64,000 nt of DNA from CAWJNF01 sp963844235 (GCA_963844235.1 CAWJNF010000008.1:1302001-1366000); one strand, 5' to 3'; counted from the first letter of the stretch, positions 50,922 through 59,591 are shown. Notes: a model not told the origin generated them from the letters alone. Numbers and translations: made by a program.

Positions 50922-51896
50922 GTGGCGCCGGTCCCGGTCTTCGCCGCGCACCACGTCTACGCGTTGCTCCCGCCGGGCGCGGCGGTCGAGGCGGTCCGCA
51001 GCGCCTTCGTCGAGCACGCCCGCGGCGCCTGGCAGATGCCGTCGAAGGTGTACGTCGAGGCTCCGCCGGACGGTGACTTCCGCGCCATGCCGGCGGCCGG
51101 TGGAGGCTACGCCGTGCTGAAGTGGGTCACCTCGTTCCCGGGTAACCCTGCCCGCGGCCTGCCGACCGTGAGCGGCGTGGTTCTCCTTTCCGACGCGCGC
51201 ACGGGCGAGCTGCTGGCGCTGCTGGACGCCGCCTCGGTCACCGCCGTTCGGACGGGCGCCGCGGCGGTGCTCGCCGCCGAGACGCTGGCGAGGGCCGGCG
51301 CCGGCACGGCAGGCGTCGTCGGCTGCGGGGTGAACGGGCGGGCGGCTGCGCGCACCTTCGTCGCGCGCGGCCGGCAGGTCCTGCTCGCCGACGCTCGCCC
51401 GGACGCCGCCGAGGCCGCCGCCGCCGAGCTGGGTTCGGGCGCAGCGGCAGCCGGCCTCTCCGAGGCGCTCGCCTGCGACATCGTCGTCACGGTGACCCCG
51501 GGGCGTGGGCCGGTCCTCCGTGCGGGGATGCTGCGCACCGGCCAGCACGTGAGCCTCATGGGCGCCGACGGACCGGGCAAGGCCGAGGCGGAGATCGACG
51601 AGCTCCTGCGCTGCCGAATCGTCTGTGACGAGTGGGCGCAGGCAAGCCACAACGGCGAGATCGCGCACGCGGTGGCGGCCGGGCGCCTCGCACGCGAGGA
51701 GGTCGCCGAGCTCGGCCGGGTTCTCCTCGGCGAGCAGCCCGGACGCCGATCTGACGACGAGATCACAGCGTTCGACTCGACCGGGCTCGCCGTTCAGGAC
51801 CTCGCTGTTGCGGTCGCGATTCACGAGCGCTACGTTGCCGACCCGGCCGCTGACCCGTTTGCGGGAGTCAACCGGATCGAGCTCGCCAGCGTATAG
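50922..51896 (+). CDS. Ornithine cyclodeaminase / mu-crystallin family protein
   Basis: 324 residues from the GTG at 50922, 1 bp after the preceding stop. N-terminal half GAWQMPSKVYVEAP, GYAVLKWVTSFPGNP, DARTGELLALLDAASVTAVRTGAAAVLAA is the substrate side; the NAD site is GVVGCGVNGRAAARTF. Catalytic-type aspartate region is HVSLMGADGPGKAE. Family members deaminate ornithine, act as ketimine reductases or alanine dehydrogenases; which one cannot be read here. Confidence 0.83.
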   Translation: MAPVPVFAAHHVYALLPPGAAVEAVRSAFVEHARGAWQMPSKVYVEAPPDGDFRAMPAAGGGYAVLKWVTSFPGNPARGLPTVSGVVLLSDARTGELLALLDAASVTAVRTGAAAVLAAETLARAGAGTAGVVGCGVNGRAAARTFVARGRQVLLADARPDAAEAAAAELGSGAAAAGLSEALACDIVVTVTPGRGPVLRAGMLRTGQHVSLMGADGPGKAEAEIDELLRCRIVCDEWAQASHNGEIAHAVAAGRLAREEVAELGRVLLGEQPGRRSDDEITAFDSTGLAVQDLAVAVAIHERYVADPAADPFAGVNRIELASV

Positions 51897-51948
51897 CCTG
51901 ACTTCTTGACCTTCCGCCGGCCGGCTTGAAGCGACGAAAGGAACGAGA

Positions 51949-52347
51949 ATGTCTCGGAGAGTGACAGCGGCGATCGCGGGGCTGCTCGCGGTCTCCGCGC
52001 TTGGCTTTGCCTCGGCTGCCCTTGCCGGGGACGGGGGCGGGGGCGACGACGACGTTCGCGTCTCCGGCCGGTGCACGGGTTCCGCCACGTCCGAGTTGGA
52101 GCTCAGCGACGAGGACGGGCGTATCGAAGTCGAGTTCGAGGTCGATCAGAACCGGTCCGGCGTCCGCTGGCAGATCGTGCTGCGGCGACAAGGGAACGTG
52201 TTCTTCCGCGGCTCGCGCGTGACACGGGGACCGAGCGGCTCGTTCGAGCTGCGCCGGGTCACGGCCAACGGGCCCGGCACCGATGTCATCAGGGCCGTGG
52301 CGACGAGCCCGGGCGGCCAGGTCTGCAGGGCGAGGGCACGCTTCTAG
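51949..52347 (+). CDS. Small secreted protein
   Basis: 132 residues. Signal peptide MSRRVTAAIAGLLAVSALGF with cleavage likely after ASAALA; mature part about 105 residues, beta-rich, with an Asp/Gly-rich start (GDGGGGDDDVRV) and two cysteines (C in VSGRCTG and GGQVCRA) that could form a disulfide. Repeating RGSRVTRGPSGSFELRRV suggests an Ig-like domain. Good GAAAGGAACGAG ribosome site. No named family recognised. Confidence 0.65.
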   Translation: MSRRVTAAIAGLLAVSALGFASAALAGDGGGGDDDVRVSGRCTGSATSELELSDEDGRIEVEFEVDQNRSGVRWQIVLRRQGNVFFRGSRVTRGPSGSFELRRVTANGPGTDVIRAVATSPGGQVCRARARF

Positions 52348-52372
52348 GCCAAGACGACCGGGTCAGACGACC

Positions 52373-52447
52373 GGGGTCAAGTCTTGCATTCGCACATAAG
52401 GGCGTGCACATCTGCGGCCCTTATGTGTGTTTGCAAGACTTGACCCC
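52373..52447. repeat. Long imperfect inverted repeat (REP-like hairpin)
   Basis: 31-bp arms 52373-52403 and 52417-52447 with a 13-nt loop; arms begin GGGGTCAAGTCTTGCA and match at about 28 of 31 positions. It lies between convergent genes, the small secreted protein and a cyclase. Much lower GC than its surroundings. Resembles mobile REP/RAYT-type hairpins; no transposase is nearby. Confidence 0.75.
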
Positions 52448-52458
52448 AACGCTGTCGG

Positions 52459-53424
52459 CTAGCTCTTCAGCGGCACCGCGTAGCAGGGCATCGGAGCACC
52501 CGTCGCGCCGCGAAGCTTGAGCGGGAAGCCGAGGAACGCGAACTCGTACTGCTTCTCCGCGGCGATCTCCTCCATGTTGACGACCTCGATGATCTGCGCG
52601 CCGGCGGTGGCGAACATGTAGCAGTGGACGGGCAGGAAGGCGCCCTCCTCCTCCCAGGGCATCACCTCGAGCCCGATCGAGTCGCCGGCGATGCACATCG
52701 CGCCGGCCTCCTCGCAGAGCCACTTCGCGCACGGGAGGTTGATGCCGGGCGGCTTCTGCAAGTAGCCGTCGAAGTCCGGCCAGACCCCCATGCGTCCGGT
52801 GCGGATGAGGACGACGTCCTTGCGACGTAGCTCGACGCCCTGCGCTTCGGCAGCCTTCTTGCAGTCGTCCGGGGTGACGCCGTAGCTCTCTGGCAGGCCG
52901 TCTACCCCGTGGAGACCGGCGATGTCGAGGAGGACGCCGCGAGCGATGATCGGCGGGTAGTTCTCGGGGCCGCCCTTGTTCCAGACGCGGCTGCCGAGGT
53001 CCTTGTCAGGCGTCCAGCCGTTCCAGAACGTCCCGTAGAAGCCGAGGTGGTTGAACGTGTCCACGTGCGTCCCGCAGTGCGTGTACATGTGGATCGAGTC
53101 GCCGCAGTAGCTGTGCTTCTCGTGTATCTCGGGCGGCATGGTGGAGAGGCCGTCGTTTATGGAGCCCTGCGGCGTGTGCGTCATCCAGATCTCGTACTTC
53201 GGGTCGCCGGCGGCGAGCCAGGACGGCATGCCCATGAAGTACTCGACGTTGAGGTCGAAGACGTGGCTGCCGTCGAGGTGCTCGAGGATCGCCTTGTTCG
53301 TCTCAGACGTGATCCAGTTAAGGCGACCGATCTCGTCGTCCGGGCCCCAGGGGCTCTTCGAGACCTTGACACCCTCGCGCTCGAGCAGCGGCTCGAACGT
53401 CAGGCTTTCCTCCGTCGTAGCCAT
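52459..53424 (-). CDS. Cyclase-family (kynurenine formamidase-like) metal hydrolase 1
   Basis: 321 residues. The HxGTHxD metal motif is YTHCGTHVDTFNHLG, with RGVLLDIAGL, KDVVLIRTGRMG and AGDSIGLEVMP downstream, as in cyclase/kynurenine formamidase proteins. The extended form with PEIHEKHSYCGDSIHMYTHCG is that of the large cyclase subgroup. ATG at 53424 overlaps the nitrilase stop by one base (TGATG), so the two form an operon. Likely opens or hydrolyses an amide/formamide intermediate. Confidence 0.83.
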   Translation of the reverse strand: MATTEESLTFEPLLEREGVKVSKSPWGPDDEIGRLNWITSETNKAILEHLDGSHVFDLNVEYFMGMPSWLAAGDPKYEIWMTHTPQGSINDGLSTMPPEIHEKHSYCGDSIHMYTHCGTHVDTFNHLGFYGTFWNGWTPDKDLGSRVWNKGGPENYPPIIARGVLLDIAGLHGVDGLPESYGVTPDDCKKAAEAQGVELRRKDVVLIRTGRMGVWPDFDGYLQKPPGINLPCAKWLCEEAGAMCIAGDSIGLEVMPWEEEGAFLPVHCYMFATAGAQIIEVVNMEEIAAEKQYEFAFLGFPLKLRGATGAPMPCYAVPLKS

Positions 53425-54275
53425 CAGGCGACCTCCTGTCGTCGGTTGACGGTTGCGTGCTCCTCGACCAACGCCCCGTAGAGCTCCGGGCGACGGTGGC
53501 CGAAGAGGTACATCTCGTACTCGCCGGGGATGGGCAGGATGTCCTTCTCGCGCGCCTCCGCGACATCTATCTCGGCGAACGCCACGCCCTCGCCCGTCGC
53601 GCCCTGCTCGGCGATTCGGGTACCCCAGACGTCGCACACCTGGCTCCAGCCGCAGAACTCCGCGCTGCGCTCGTGGCCCACGCGGTTCGACGTGAGCACG
53701 AAGACGTGGTTCTCGTGCGCGCGGGCACGCGTGAGGACATCGGCGTTCGAGCGTGCGGCCATGGGCCAGTTCGTCGGATGCGCAACGATGTCCGCGCCTC
53801 GCAGCGCGATCGTCCGCGTCAGCTCGGGAAAGCGCAGGTCGTAGCAGATCTCGATCCCGATCCGGCCGATCGGGGTGTCGAATACCTCGACCTCGTCGCC
53901 CGCGAGAACGAAGCGGTCGACGCCGAGGAACGGAAGGTGGCTCTTCCGGTACCGCCCGACGAGGCCGTCGGGTCCTACGAGCACCGCGGTGTTGCGAAGC
54001 GCGTCGCCATCCCGCTCGAGCATCCCGGAGACGCAGTGCATGCCGTGGCGGCTGCACGCGGAGGCGAGAGCCGTGACGAAGGGCCCGTCGAGCTCCTCCG
54101 CGTACGGGGAAGCCTCGGCGGCGCTGTCGAACATGTACCCGGAGCTCGAGCACTCGGGCAGGACGAGCAGCGAGCACCCGGCCACGGCCGCCTCCTCGAG
54201 CCGTGCGAGGCACAGCTCCCGGTTGCGGTCGAGCTCCCCGAGCCGCGGCTCGATCTGGGCGACGCCGACGAGCAT
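53424..54275 (-). CDS. Carbon-nitrogen hydrolase (nitrilase superfamily)
   Basis: 283 residues. Glu-Lys-Cys triad: E41 (LVLPECSSSGYMF), K111 (YRKSHLPFLG), C144 (GIEICYDLRFPE). The E-K-C spacing and ANRVG-like SNRVGHE segment fit amidases of the omega-amidase/N-carbamoylputrescine type rather than true nitrilases. Nearly leaderless: TACACT lies 9 nt before the ATG. Cotranscribed with the cyclase; probable role is amide hydrolysis in nitrogen-compound breakdown. Confidence 0.87.
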   Translation of the reverse strand: MLVGVAQIEPRLGELDRNRELCLARLEEAAVAGCSLLVLPECSSSGYMFDSAAEASPYAEELDGPFVTALASACSRHGMHCVSGMLERDGDALRNTAVLVGPDGLVGRYRKSHLPFLGVDRFVLAGDEVEVFDTPIGRIGIEICYDLRFPELTRTIALRGADIVAHPTNWPMAARSNADVLTRARAHENHVFVLTSNRVGHERSAEFCGWSQVCDVWGTRIAEQGATGEGVAFAEIDVAEAREKDILPIPGEYEMYLFGHRRPELYGALVEEHATVNRRQEVA

Positions 54276-54307
54276 GCGGGGGCGAGTGTAACTCGCCGCC
54301 GCATGCC

Positions 54308-54332
54308 GTAGGGGCCGGATCTCATCCGGCCC
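54308..54332 (-). repeat. Dispersed palindrome, copy 7 (inverted orientation)
   Basis: GTAGGGGCCGGAT-CTC-ATCCGGCCC, i.e. the reverse complement of the common form, in the divergent spacer between the nitrilase and the DsbA-like gene. Confidence 0.9.
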
Positions 54333-54369
54333 GTCGAGCCAAACCTGTCCGGCCCTCCCTCCGGTCCTC

Positions 54370-54375
54370 TACCGT
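54370..54375 (+). promoter_or_regulatory. -10 box of a leaderless promoter (DsbA-like)
   Basis: TACCGT, 6 nt, then the GTG at 54382. Confidence 0.5.
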
Positions 54376-54381
54376 TGAGCC

Positions 54382-54972
54382 GTGCCGAGACACACGCGCT
54401 TCTACTTCGATCTCGTCTGTCCGTACTCGTACATGGAGTCGCAGGCCGTCGAGGCGGCGGAGGATCAGCACGCCGTCGTCGTCGAGTGGCTTCCGCTCGA
54501 GCTGCGTCCCGCCCCGCGGCCCCTGCTCGAGCCGCGCGGCGACCACCTGCGCGTCGACTGGACGCAGAACGTCTACCGGCGCGCGCTCGCGCTCGGCCTC
54601 GAGATCCACCTACCGCGCTACCAGCCCCGGTCGACGCTGCCGCTCGCCGTCACGCTCTGGGCGGAGGAGCAGGGCCGGCTGCGGGAGCTGCGCCGCGCCT
54701 TCTACGAGGCGTTCTTCTGCGAGGGCGAGGACATCGCGACCGACGGCGAGATCGCCCGCGCAGCCGAGCGGGCGGGCCTCGACCCGGACGGCGCGCTCGC
54801 CGCCGCCTACGCCCCGGAGCGGATCGAGCGCCTGGGCGAGATCCGCCGGCAGGCGGAGGCCCAGGGCATTCGCGGCGTGCCGTCGCTCGTCGCCGACGAC
54901 GGACAGTGGCACTGGGGCACGGGCGGCGTCGAGCGGTTGCTCTCCGGCCAGACCCTCGTGCCGCGGCCGTAG
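54382..54972 (+). CDS. DsbA-family thioredoxin-fold protein (2-hydroxychromene-2-carboxylate isomerase-like)
   Basis: 196 residues, GTG start. Thioredoxin fold of the DsbA/kappa-GST/HCCA isomerase type: RFYFDLVCPYSYMES at the N-terminus holds CPYS in place of CPHC, so one cysteine only; GIRGVPSLVADDG gives the cis-proline. About half the residues between form the inserted helical domain. Glutathione-dependent isomerase or FrnE-like oxidoreductase are options. It is convergent with the next gene, 9 bp apart. Confidence 0.78.
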   Translation: MPRHTRFYFDLVCPYSYMESQAVEAAEDQHAVVVEWLPLELRPAPRPLLEPRGDHLRVDWTQNVYRRALALGLEIHLPRYQPRSTLPLAVTLWAEEQGRLRELRRAFYEAFFCEGEDIATDGEIARAAERAGLDPDGALAAAYAPERIERLGEIRRQAEAQGIRGVPSLVADDGQWHWGTGGVERLLSGQTLVPRP

Positions 54973-54981
54973 AGGCGGGAC

Positions 54982-55722
54982 CTACTCGGCGATCCGGCGG
55001 GCCAGCACCCGGGCCGGCGCTCCGTCCGAGCCGACGATGTTGATCGGGCAGAACATGAACTCGACACGGCTATCGGCGAGCAAGCCGAGGTTCGTCACCT
55101 GCTCGGCGATGAGAACACCCGAGCCGAGCAGTAGGCGATGCACGGGATAGTCGAAGTCCGCCGACCTCGCCGCCAGAGCGACCTCGGGCGTCGGGACGTC
55201 GACGGCGACCAGCTTCACCTGCTGCTCGATCAGCCAGCTCGTCGCGTCCACGGAGAGGGAAGGGTGGCGATCGTACGCATCCGTGCCGAACCGAGCCTGT
55301 GCCCCCGTGTCGATCGCGAGGATGTCCCCCGGCTCGAGACGCGGGCGCATGGCTTCGAGGTCGGCCGGCTCGACCGCGCCGAGAGGCGGCTTCTCGATGC
55401 GCCAGACGACGCCGCGCCCGAGCAGCCGGTCCAGCGGGATGTCCTCGCACGCCGGGCCGTCGATCACGAAGTGGCGGGGCGAGTCGACGTGGGTGCCGAT
55501 GTGCACGACCGTGTGCAGCTCCGAGACGTTCAGGGGGTGCTCGGGCATCGCCATGATCCGCTCGACGCGCGGCGGCGGAAAGACCGCCAGCCGCGGGGCC
55601 GCGGGCGAGAAGGGCCAGGTGAGATCCATCCATTCGCCGGCGGGCTGCCCCGCGTCGGCTGACGGCAGGCTCGGCCAGCCGCGCCAGCGCTCCGTCGAAG
55701 AGTCGAGCGCGCTATCGCACAT
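54982..55722 (-). CDS. Cyclase-family (kynurenine formamidase-like) metal hydrolase 2
   Basis: 246 residues. Motif VHIGTHVDSPRHF supplies the metal His/Asp ligands; DILAIDTGAQARFG and KLVAVDVPTPEVA follow the family pattern. Shorter than the cyclase at 52459 and only distantly similar, so not a recent duplicate. It lies 21 bp downstream of the PLP enzyme gene and is probably co-transcribed with it. Confidence 0.82.
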   Translation of the reverse strand: MCDSALDSSTERWRGWPSLPSADAGQPAGEWMDLTWPFSPAAPRLAVFPPPRVERIMAMPEHPLNVSELHTVVHIGTHVDSPRHFVIDGPACEDIPLDRLLGRGVVWRIEKPPLGAVEPADLEAMRPRLEPGDILAIDTGAQARFGTDAYDRHPSLSVDATSWLIEQQVKLVAVDVPTPEVALAARSADFDYPVHRLLLGSGVLIAEQVTNLGLLADSRVEFMFCPINIVGSDGAPARVLARRIAE

Positions 55723-55743
55723 CGCCCGGCATGCCCGCGGCGG

Positions 55744-56961
55744 TCACGCCACCCCGAGCCGCTCCAGCAGCGCGTCGGCGTCGGCATCGATCTCGATGGG
55801 GACGAGCCGCTCGGCGATCGGGTCCGGCGTCTTGAGGCCGTCGCCGGTGACGAGGAGCACCACACGCTCGCCATCGCCGATCAGCCCTCGCCGCACCGCC
55901 TCGCGCAGCGCCCCGAGCGTCACGCCCGCCGCCGTCTCGCCGAAGACGCCCGTCGTCTCGGCGAGCAGCGCCATGTTGAGCCCGATCTCGTCCTCGGGCG
56001 TGACGAGGATGTCGCCGTTCGTCCGCTTCGCGGTCGCGAGCGCGAGCTCGCCGTCGGCCGGGTTTCCGATCGCCAGCGAGCGGGCGATGGAGGCGGGCCG
56101 TACTGGAGTCACTCGGCGGTTTTCGGCCAGAGCGGTCGCCACGGGCGCGCAGCCTTCAGCCTGGGCGCCGTACATGCGGGGCTGCTGCCCCTCGACGAGC
56201 CCGAGCTCGAGCAGCTCCCCGAGGCCCTGGCTCACCTTCGAGTACATCGCACCCGAAGCGATCGGCGCAATGACGACATCGGGCAGCTCCCAGCCGAGCT
56301 GCTCGCCGATCTCGTACCCGAGCGTCTTCGAGCCCTCGGCGTAGTAGGCGCGGAGGCCGACGTTGACGAAGCCCCACGGCATCTCGAACGACAGCTCGAC
56401 GGTGAGGCGCGAGCAGTCGTCGTAGGTTCCCCGTACCGCGTAGATGGTGGCGCCGTACACCGCCGTCGCGATCAGCTTCTCGGGCTCGAGGTCGGCGGGA
56501 CAGAAGACGGCCGCCTCCATGCCCTCCGCGGCTGCCCGGGCGGCAACGGCGTTCGCGAGGTTGCCGGTCGAGGAGCAGGCGAGGGTGTCGAGGCCGAGCT
56601 CCTGGGCCTTCGCGCACGCCACGGCGACGACGCGGTCCTTGAACGAGTGCGTCGGGTTCGACGTGTCGAGCTTCAGCCAGATCTCGGACAGCCCGAGCGC
56701 GGACGCGAGCCGGGGAGCCGGTACGAGCGGCGTGAACCCGGGCGCGAGCCGCGGCTCGGCGGGCGGCTCGACGGGCAGAAGCGGCGCGTAGCGCCAGATC
56801 GACGCCGGCCCGGCCGCGATGCTCTCGCGCGTGACCTCGCCCCGCAGGGCCTCCCAGTCGTAGACGGGATCGAGCGGGCCGAAGTCGCGGGGACAGACGG
56901 CGATAGGGCCGAGCTCGTGCTCGGACTCACAGACTCGACAGCGGAGGGATACGGCGGCCAT
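55744..56961 (-). CDS. Threonine synthase-like PLP enzyme with zinc-ribbon N-terminus
   Basis: 405 residues; start ATG 56961 with an AAGGAGA site. N-terminal Cys pattern C8-x2-C11...C23 resembles the short ribbon of archaeal/actinobacterial-type threonine synthases. PLP lysine K108 in NPTHSFKDRVVAV; SSTGNLANAVAAR and the glycine-rich APIASGAMYSKV phosphate loop follow; C-terminal LLVTGDGLKTPD. A second, standard thrC is at 62635-63643 beside thrB, so this copy may have another role, for example a lyase or beta-replacement enzyme, or be a true threonine synthase isozyme. Confidence 0.75.
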   Translation of the reverse strand: MAAVSLRCRVCESEHELGPIAVCPRDFGPLDPVYDWEALRGEVTRESIAAGPASIWRYAPLLPVEPPAEPRLAPGFTPLVPAPRLASALGLSEIWLKLDTSNPTHSFKDRVVAVACAKAQELGLDTLACSSTGNLANAVAARAAAEGMEAAVFCPADLEPEKLIATAVYGATIYAVRGTYDDCSRLTVELSFEMPWGFVNVGLRAYYAEGSKTLGYEIGEQLGWELPDVVIAPIASGAMYSKVSQGLGELLELGLVEGQQPRMYGAQAEGCAPVATALAENRRVTPVRPASIARSLAIGNPADGELALATAKRTNGDILVTPEDEIGLNMALLAETTGVFGETAAGVTLGALREAVRRGLIGDGERVVLLVTGDGLKTPDPIAERLVPIEIDADADALLERLGVA

Positions 56962-57118
56962 TGAGATCTCCTTCGTCTCGCTCGACATCCTTCCGGGCCG
57001 TGGCCCGGCCGGGTTTGGCACCTTGCCGTCGTCTGGCAGGTTGCCGGGGCTTCGCAGGGCCGGTTCCCTCTGCCCCCTCTCGATGTGGAGCGGGACGTGG
57101 CCCGCTCGCGAGGTGGAG

Positions 57119-57124
57119 TATAAC
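57119..57124 (+). promoter_or_regulatory. -10 box of a leaderless promoter (proA)
   Basis: TATAAC, 6 nt, then the ATG at 57131. The 169 bp between the two divergent starts also holds the PLP enzyme's leader. Confidence 0.5.
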
Positions 57125-57130
57125 GATCAG

Positions 57131-58456
57131 ATGAGCGATCGGAGCTCGACCGGCGACTCTGCTGCGACACGTTCCGATCAACCAGCCAGACAAGCGGTGG
57201 AACTGCTCGAGCTCGTCCGGAAGGAGGCCACGGAGGCGGGTCTCGCCGCGCCGCACCTGTGCGACGAGGCCGTCGACGCCGCGCTGACGACCGCGTCCGC
57301 GCTCGTCCGCGAACGCCGGCGGGAGCTCCTCGCAGCCAACGAGGCGGACGTCGACGAGGCGACGGGGCGGCTCGACGAGGGGACTCTCGATCGCCTGCGC
57401 CTGGACGGACGGAGGGTCGACGCGCTCGCCGACCAGGCCGCCGCAATGGCGGCCATCCCCCCGCTCGATCGCGAGATCGCGTCTTGGACGCTGCCGAGCG
57501 GGCTCGACGTGAGCGAGCGGCGGATCCCTATCGGGACCGTCGGCGCGAACTTCGAGGCGAGGCCAAACGTCGCTCTCGACGTGGCGTGCCAGCTGCTCAA
57601 GAGCCTCAACACCGCCGTGTTGCGGACAGGCGGCGCGGCGCTGCGCACCGTGACCGTCCTCGTCGACGAGGTGTTGCGACCCGCGCTCGAGGGCAGCGGC
57701 CTGCCGGCGGCCGCGGTCGGCCTCGTCCGCTCGCCCGACCGCGAAGGCGCCCGCGCCCTGTGCTCGCTGCCGCGCGAGATTCCGCTCGTCATCCTGCGCG
57801 GCTCCGGCGAGACGACCGCCGCGCTCGCTCGGCTCGCCGCCGAGAACGGCGTTCGGACGCTGGCCCATGCCGAGGGGGGCGGCGTCCTCTACGTCCACTC
57901 CAGCGCCGACGAGACCAAGGCCGCAGCGCTGACGGAGGCGAGCCTCGATCGCCTCGGCGTCTGCAACCGGCTCAACCTCCTGCTCGTCGACCGCGCCGCG
58001 GGCCACCTCGTGCCTCGGCTGGCCGAGACCGTGCAGCGACTCGGCCTCGTGTTCCATACCACTAGCCGTGCAAGCGAGCTGGCGCCCGGGGAGCCGCTGA
58101 CGGAGCGCCTGGGCTACGAGTGGGCAAACGACCCCGACCGCGTCGGGTCGGTCACCCTCGACGTCGTGGACTCGCTCGAGGAGGCGGTCGCGCTCGCGAA
58201 CGGCGAGACCTCGGGGCTCGCGGCCGGGATCGTCGCCGAGGACGCCGACGCAGCCGGGCGGTTCCTGCAGGGGTACCGCGGGACGGCCGCGTTCTGGAAC
58301 GCGACGACCCGCTTCACCGATGGCTTCGCACTCACCGGAGCGCCGGAGACCGGCATCAACGTCGACCACACGCCCGGCCCCCGCGGGCCGGTAACCTATC
58401 GCGACTTGTGGCTGCGGCAATACCGCGTGGTCGGCGACGGCACACAGCGGAGATGA
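57131..58456 (+). CDS. proA: Glutamate-5-semialdehyde dehydrogenase
   Basis: 441 residues. Reduces glutamyl-5-phosphate in proline synthesis. Catalytic cysteine C278 in LGVCNRLNLLLVD; NADPH-side motif RIPIGTVGANFEARPNVALD; ILRGSGETTAAL; C-terminal NATTRFTDGFALTGAPETGI and VTYRDLWLRQYRV. The start is the leaderless ATG at 57131; a longer frame exists but crosses the promoter. Followed by proB on the same strand with palindrome copy 8 in the 82-bp spacer, the reverse of the usual proB-proA order. Confidence 0.95.
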   Translation: MSDRSSTGDSAATRSDQPARQAVELLELVRKEATEAGLAAPHLCDEAVDAALTTASALVRERRRELLAANEADVDEATGRLDEGTLDRLRLDGRRVDALADQAAAMAAIPPLDREIASWTLPSGLDVSERRIPIGTVGANFEARPNVALDVACQLLKSLNTAVLRTGGAALRTVTVLVDEVLRPALEGSGLPAAAVGLVRSPDREGARALCSLPREIPLVILRGSGETTAALARLAAENGVRTLAHAEGGGVLYVHSSADETKAAALTEASLDRLGVCNRLNLLLVDRAAGHLVPRLAETVQRLGLVFHTTSRASELAPGEPLTERLGYEWANDPDRVGSVTLDVVDSLEEAVALANGETSGLAAGIVAEDADAAGRFLQGYRGTAAFWNATTRFTDGFALTGAPETGINVDHTPGPRGPVTYRDLWLRQYRVVGDGTQRR

Positions 58457-58494
58457 GGCGACCACTAACCACATCTCGATCACCCACCGGGTCT

Positions 58495-58520
58495 GTAGGG
58501 ACCGGATCTCACCCGGTCCG
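58495..58520 (-). repeat. Dispersed palindrome, copy 8 (compensated variant)
   Basis: GTAGGGACCGGATCTCACCCGGTCCG. Relative to copy 7 the arms read GGACCGG/CCGGTCC instead of GGCCGG/CCGGCC, one change in each arm that keeps pairing. Between proA and proB. Confidence 0.85.
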
Positions 58521-58538
58521 TCGCGAGCCCACAGCAAG

Positions 58539-59591
58539 GTGGCGCACGTGAGACGGCCGCTGGTGGTCAAGTTCGGCACCAGCCTGATCGTGGGGCCGCG
58601 GCAGCAGGTGCGCCGGCAGGTGCTGCGGGCCCGGGCACGCGAGATCGCCCAGGTCGTGCGCGACGGAACTCCCGTGTGCATCGTGTCGTCGGGCGCGATC
58701 GCGCTCGGGCTGCCCCGGCTCGGGCTCGATCGGCGTCCGCGCAGCATGCCCCGGCTGCAGGCGGCCTCGGCACTCGGACAGACGCGACTGCAGGCGGCGT
58801 GGGACGAGGCGCTCGGCGCCGAGCGCGTGCCGGCGGCGCAGGTGCTCCTCACCTCCGTCGACGTCGCCGAGCGGTCGACCTACGTGAACGCGCGCAACGC
58901 GCTGAACGCGCTGTTCGCGCTCGGGGCCGTGCCAGTCGTGAACGAGAACGACACGACGGCGACCGACGAGATCACGTTCGGCGACAACGACGCGCTCGCC
59001 GCCCAGGTGGCCGTCCTCGCGAAGGCGAGACTGCTCGTGCTCCTCACGGAGGTCGAGGGCGTGCTGTCGCGGGCGCCCGGCACCCCGGGCGCGCAACTCG
59101 TCGCCGACGGCTCGAACGCGCGCACCGCGGTTCTGGGCGGGGCGTCCCCGCTCGGCAAGGGCGGGATGCGCAGCAAGGTGCTCGCCGCCGAGGTCGCCGC
59201 CGCCGCGGGTATCCCGACGGTGATCGCCGCCGGCACCGGGAAGGACGTGCTCCTTCCGATCCTCGCAGGCGAGCCGCGGGGGACGCGGTTCGCCGCCGAC
59301 GACCGCGCGCCGTCGGCATTCAAGCTCTGGCTCCGCTTCGGCAAGCCGGTGTCGGGCCTGCTCCGCGTCGACGAAGGGGCCAAGACGGCGCTCGTGAGCG
59401 AGGGCGCGAGCCTGCTCGCCGTGGGTGTCGCGCGCTGCGAGGGCCGCTTCGAGGCGGGAGACGGGATCGAGATCATCGGCCCGGACGGCGTAGCGTTCGC
59501 GAAGGGAATGGCGAGCGCGGGCTCGGCCCAGGTACGGCGCCGTCCGCGCGGCCTCGAGGTCGTGCACCGAGACCGGCTCGTCCTGTACTGA
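58539..59591 (+). CDS. proB: Glutamate 5-kinase
   Basis: 350 residues from GTG 58539; the second in-frame GTG (58548) has a better-placed AAGGTGG site and could be the real start (347 residues). Amino acid kinase domain: VVKFGTSLIVG, CIVSSGAIALG, NENDTTATDEITFGDNDALAA, and GKGGMRSKVLAA. A C-terminal PUA domain (about 265-350, FAADDRAPSAFKLWLRF..., GIEIIGPDGVAFAKG) is present. Makes glutamyl-5-phosphate for ProA; feedback control by proline is usual for the family. Confidence 0.95.
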   Translation: MAHVRRPLVVKFGTSLIVGPRQQVRRQVLRARAREIAQVVRDGTPVCIVSSGAIALGLPRLGLDRRPRSMPRLQAASALGQTRLQAAWDEALGAERVPAAQVLLTSVDVAERSTYVNARNALNALFALGAVPVVNENDTTATDEITFGDNDALAAQVAVLAKARLLVLLTEVEGVLSRAPGTPGAQLVADGSNARTAVLGGASPLGKGGMRSKVLAAEVAAAAGIPTVIAAGTGKDVLLPILAGEPRGTRFAADDRAPSAFKLWLRFGKPVSGLLRVDEGAKTALVSEGASLLAVGVARCEGRFEAGDGIEIIGPDGVAFAKGMASAGSAQVRRRPRGLEVVHRDRLVLY

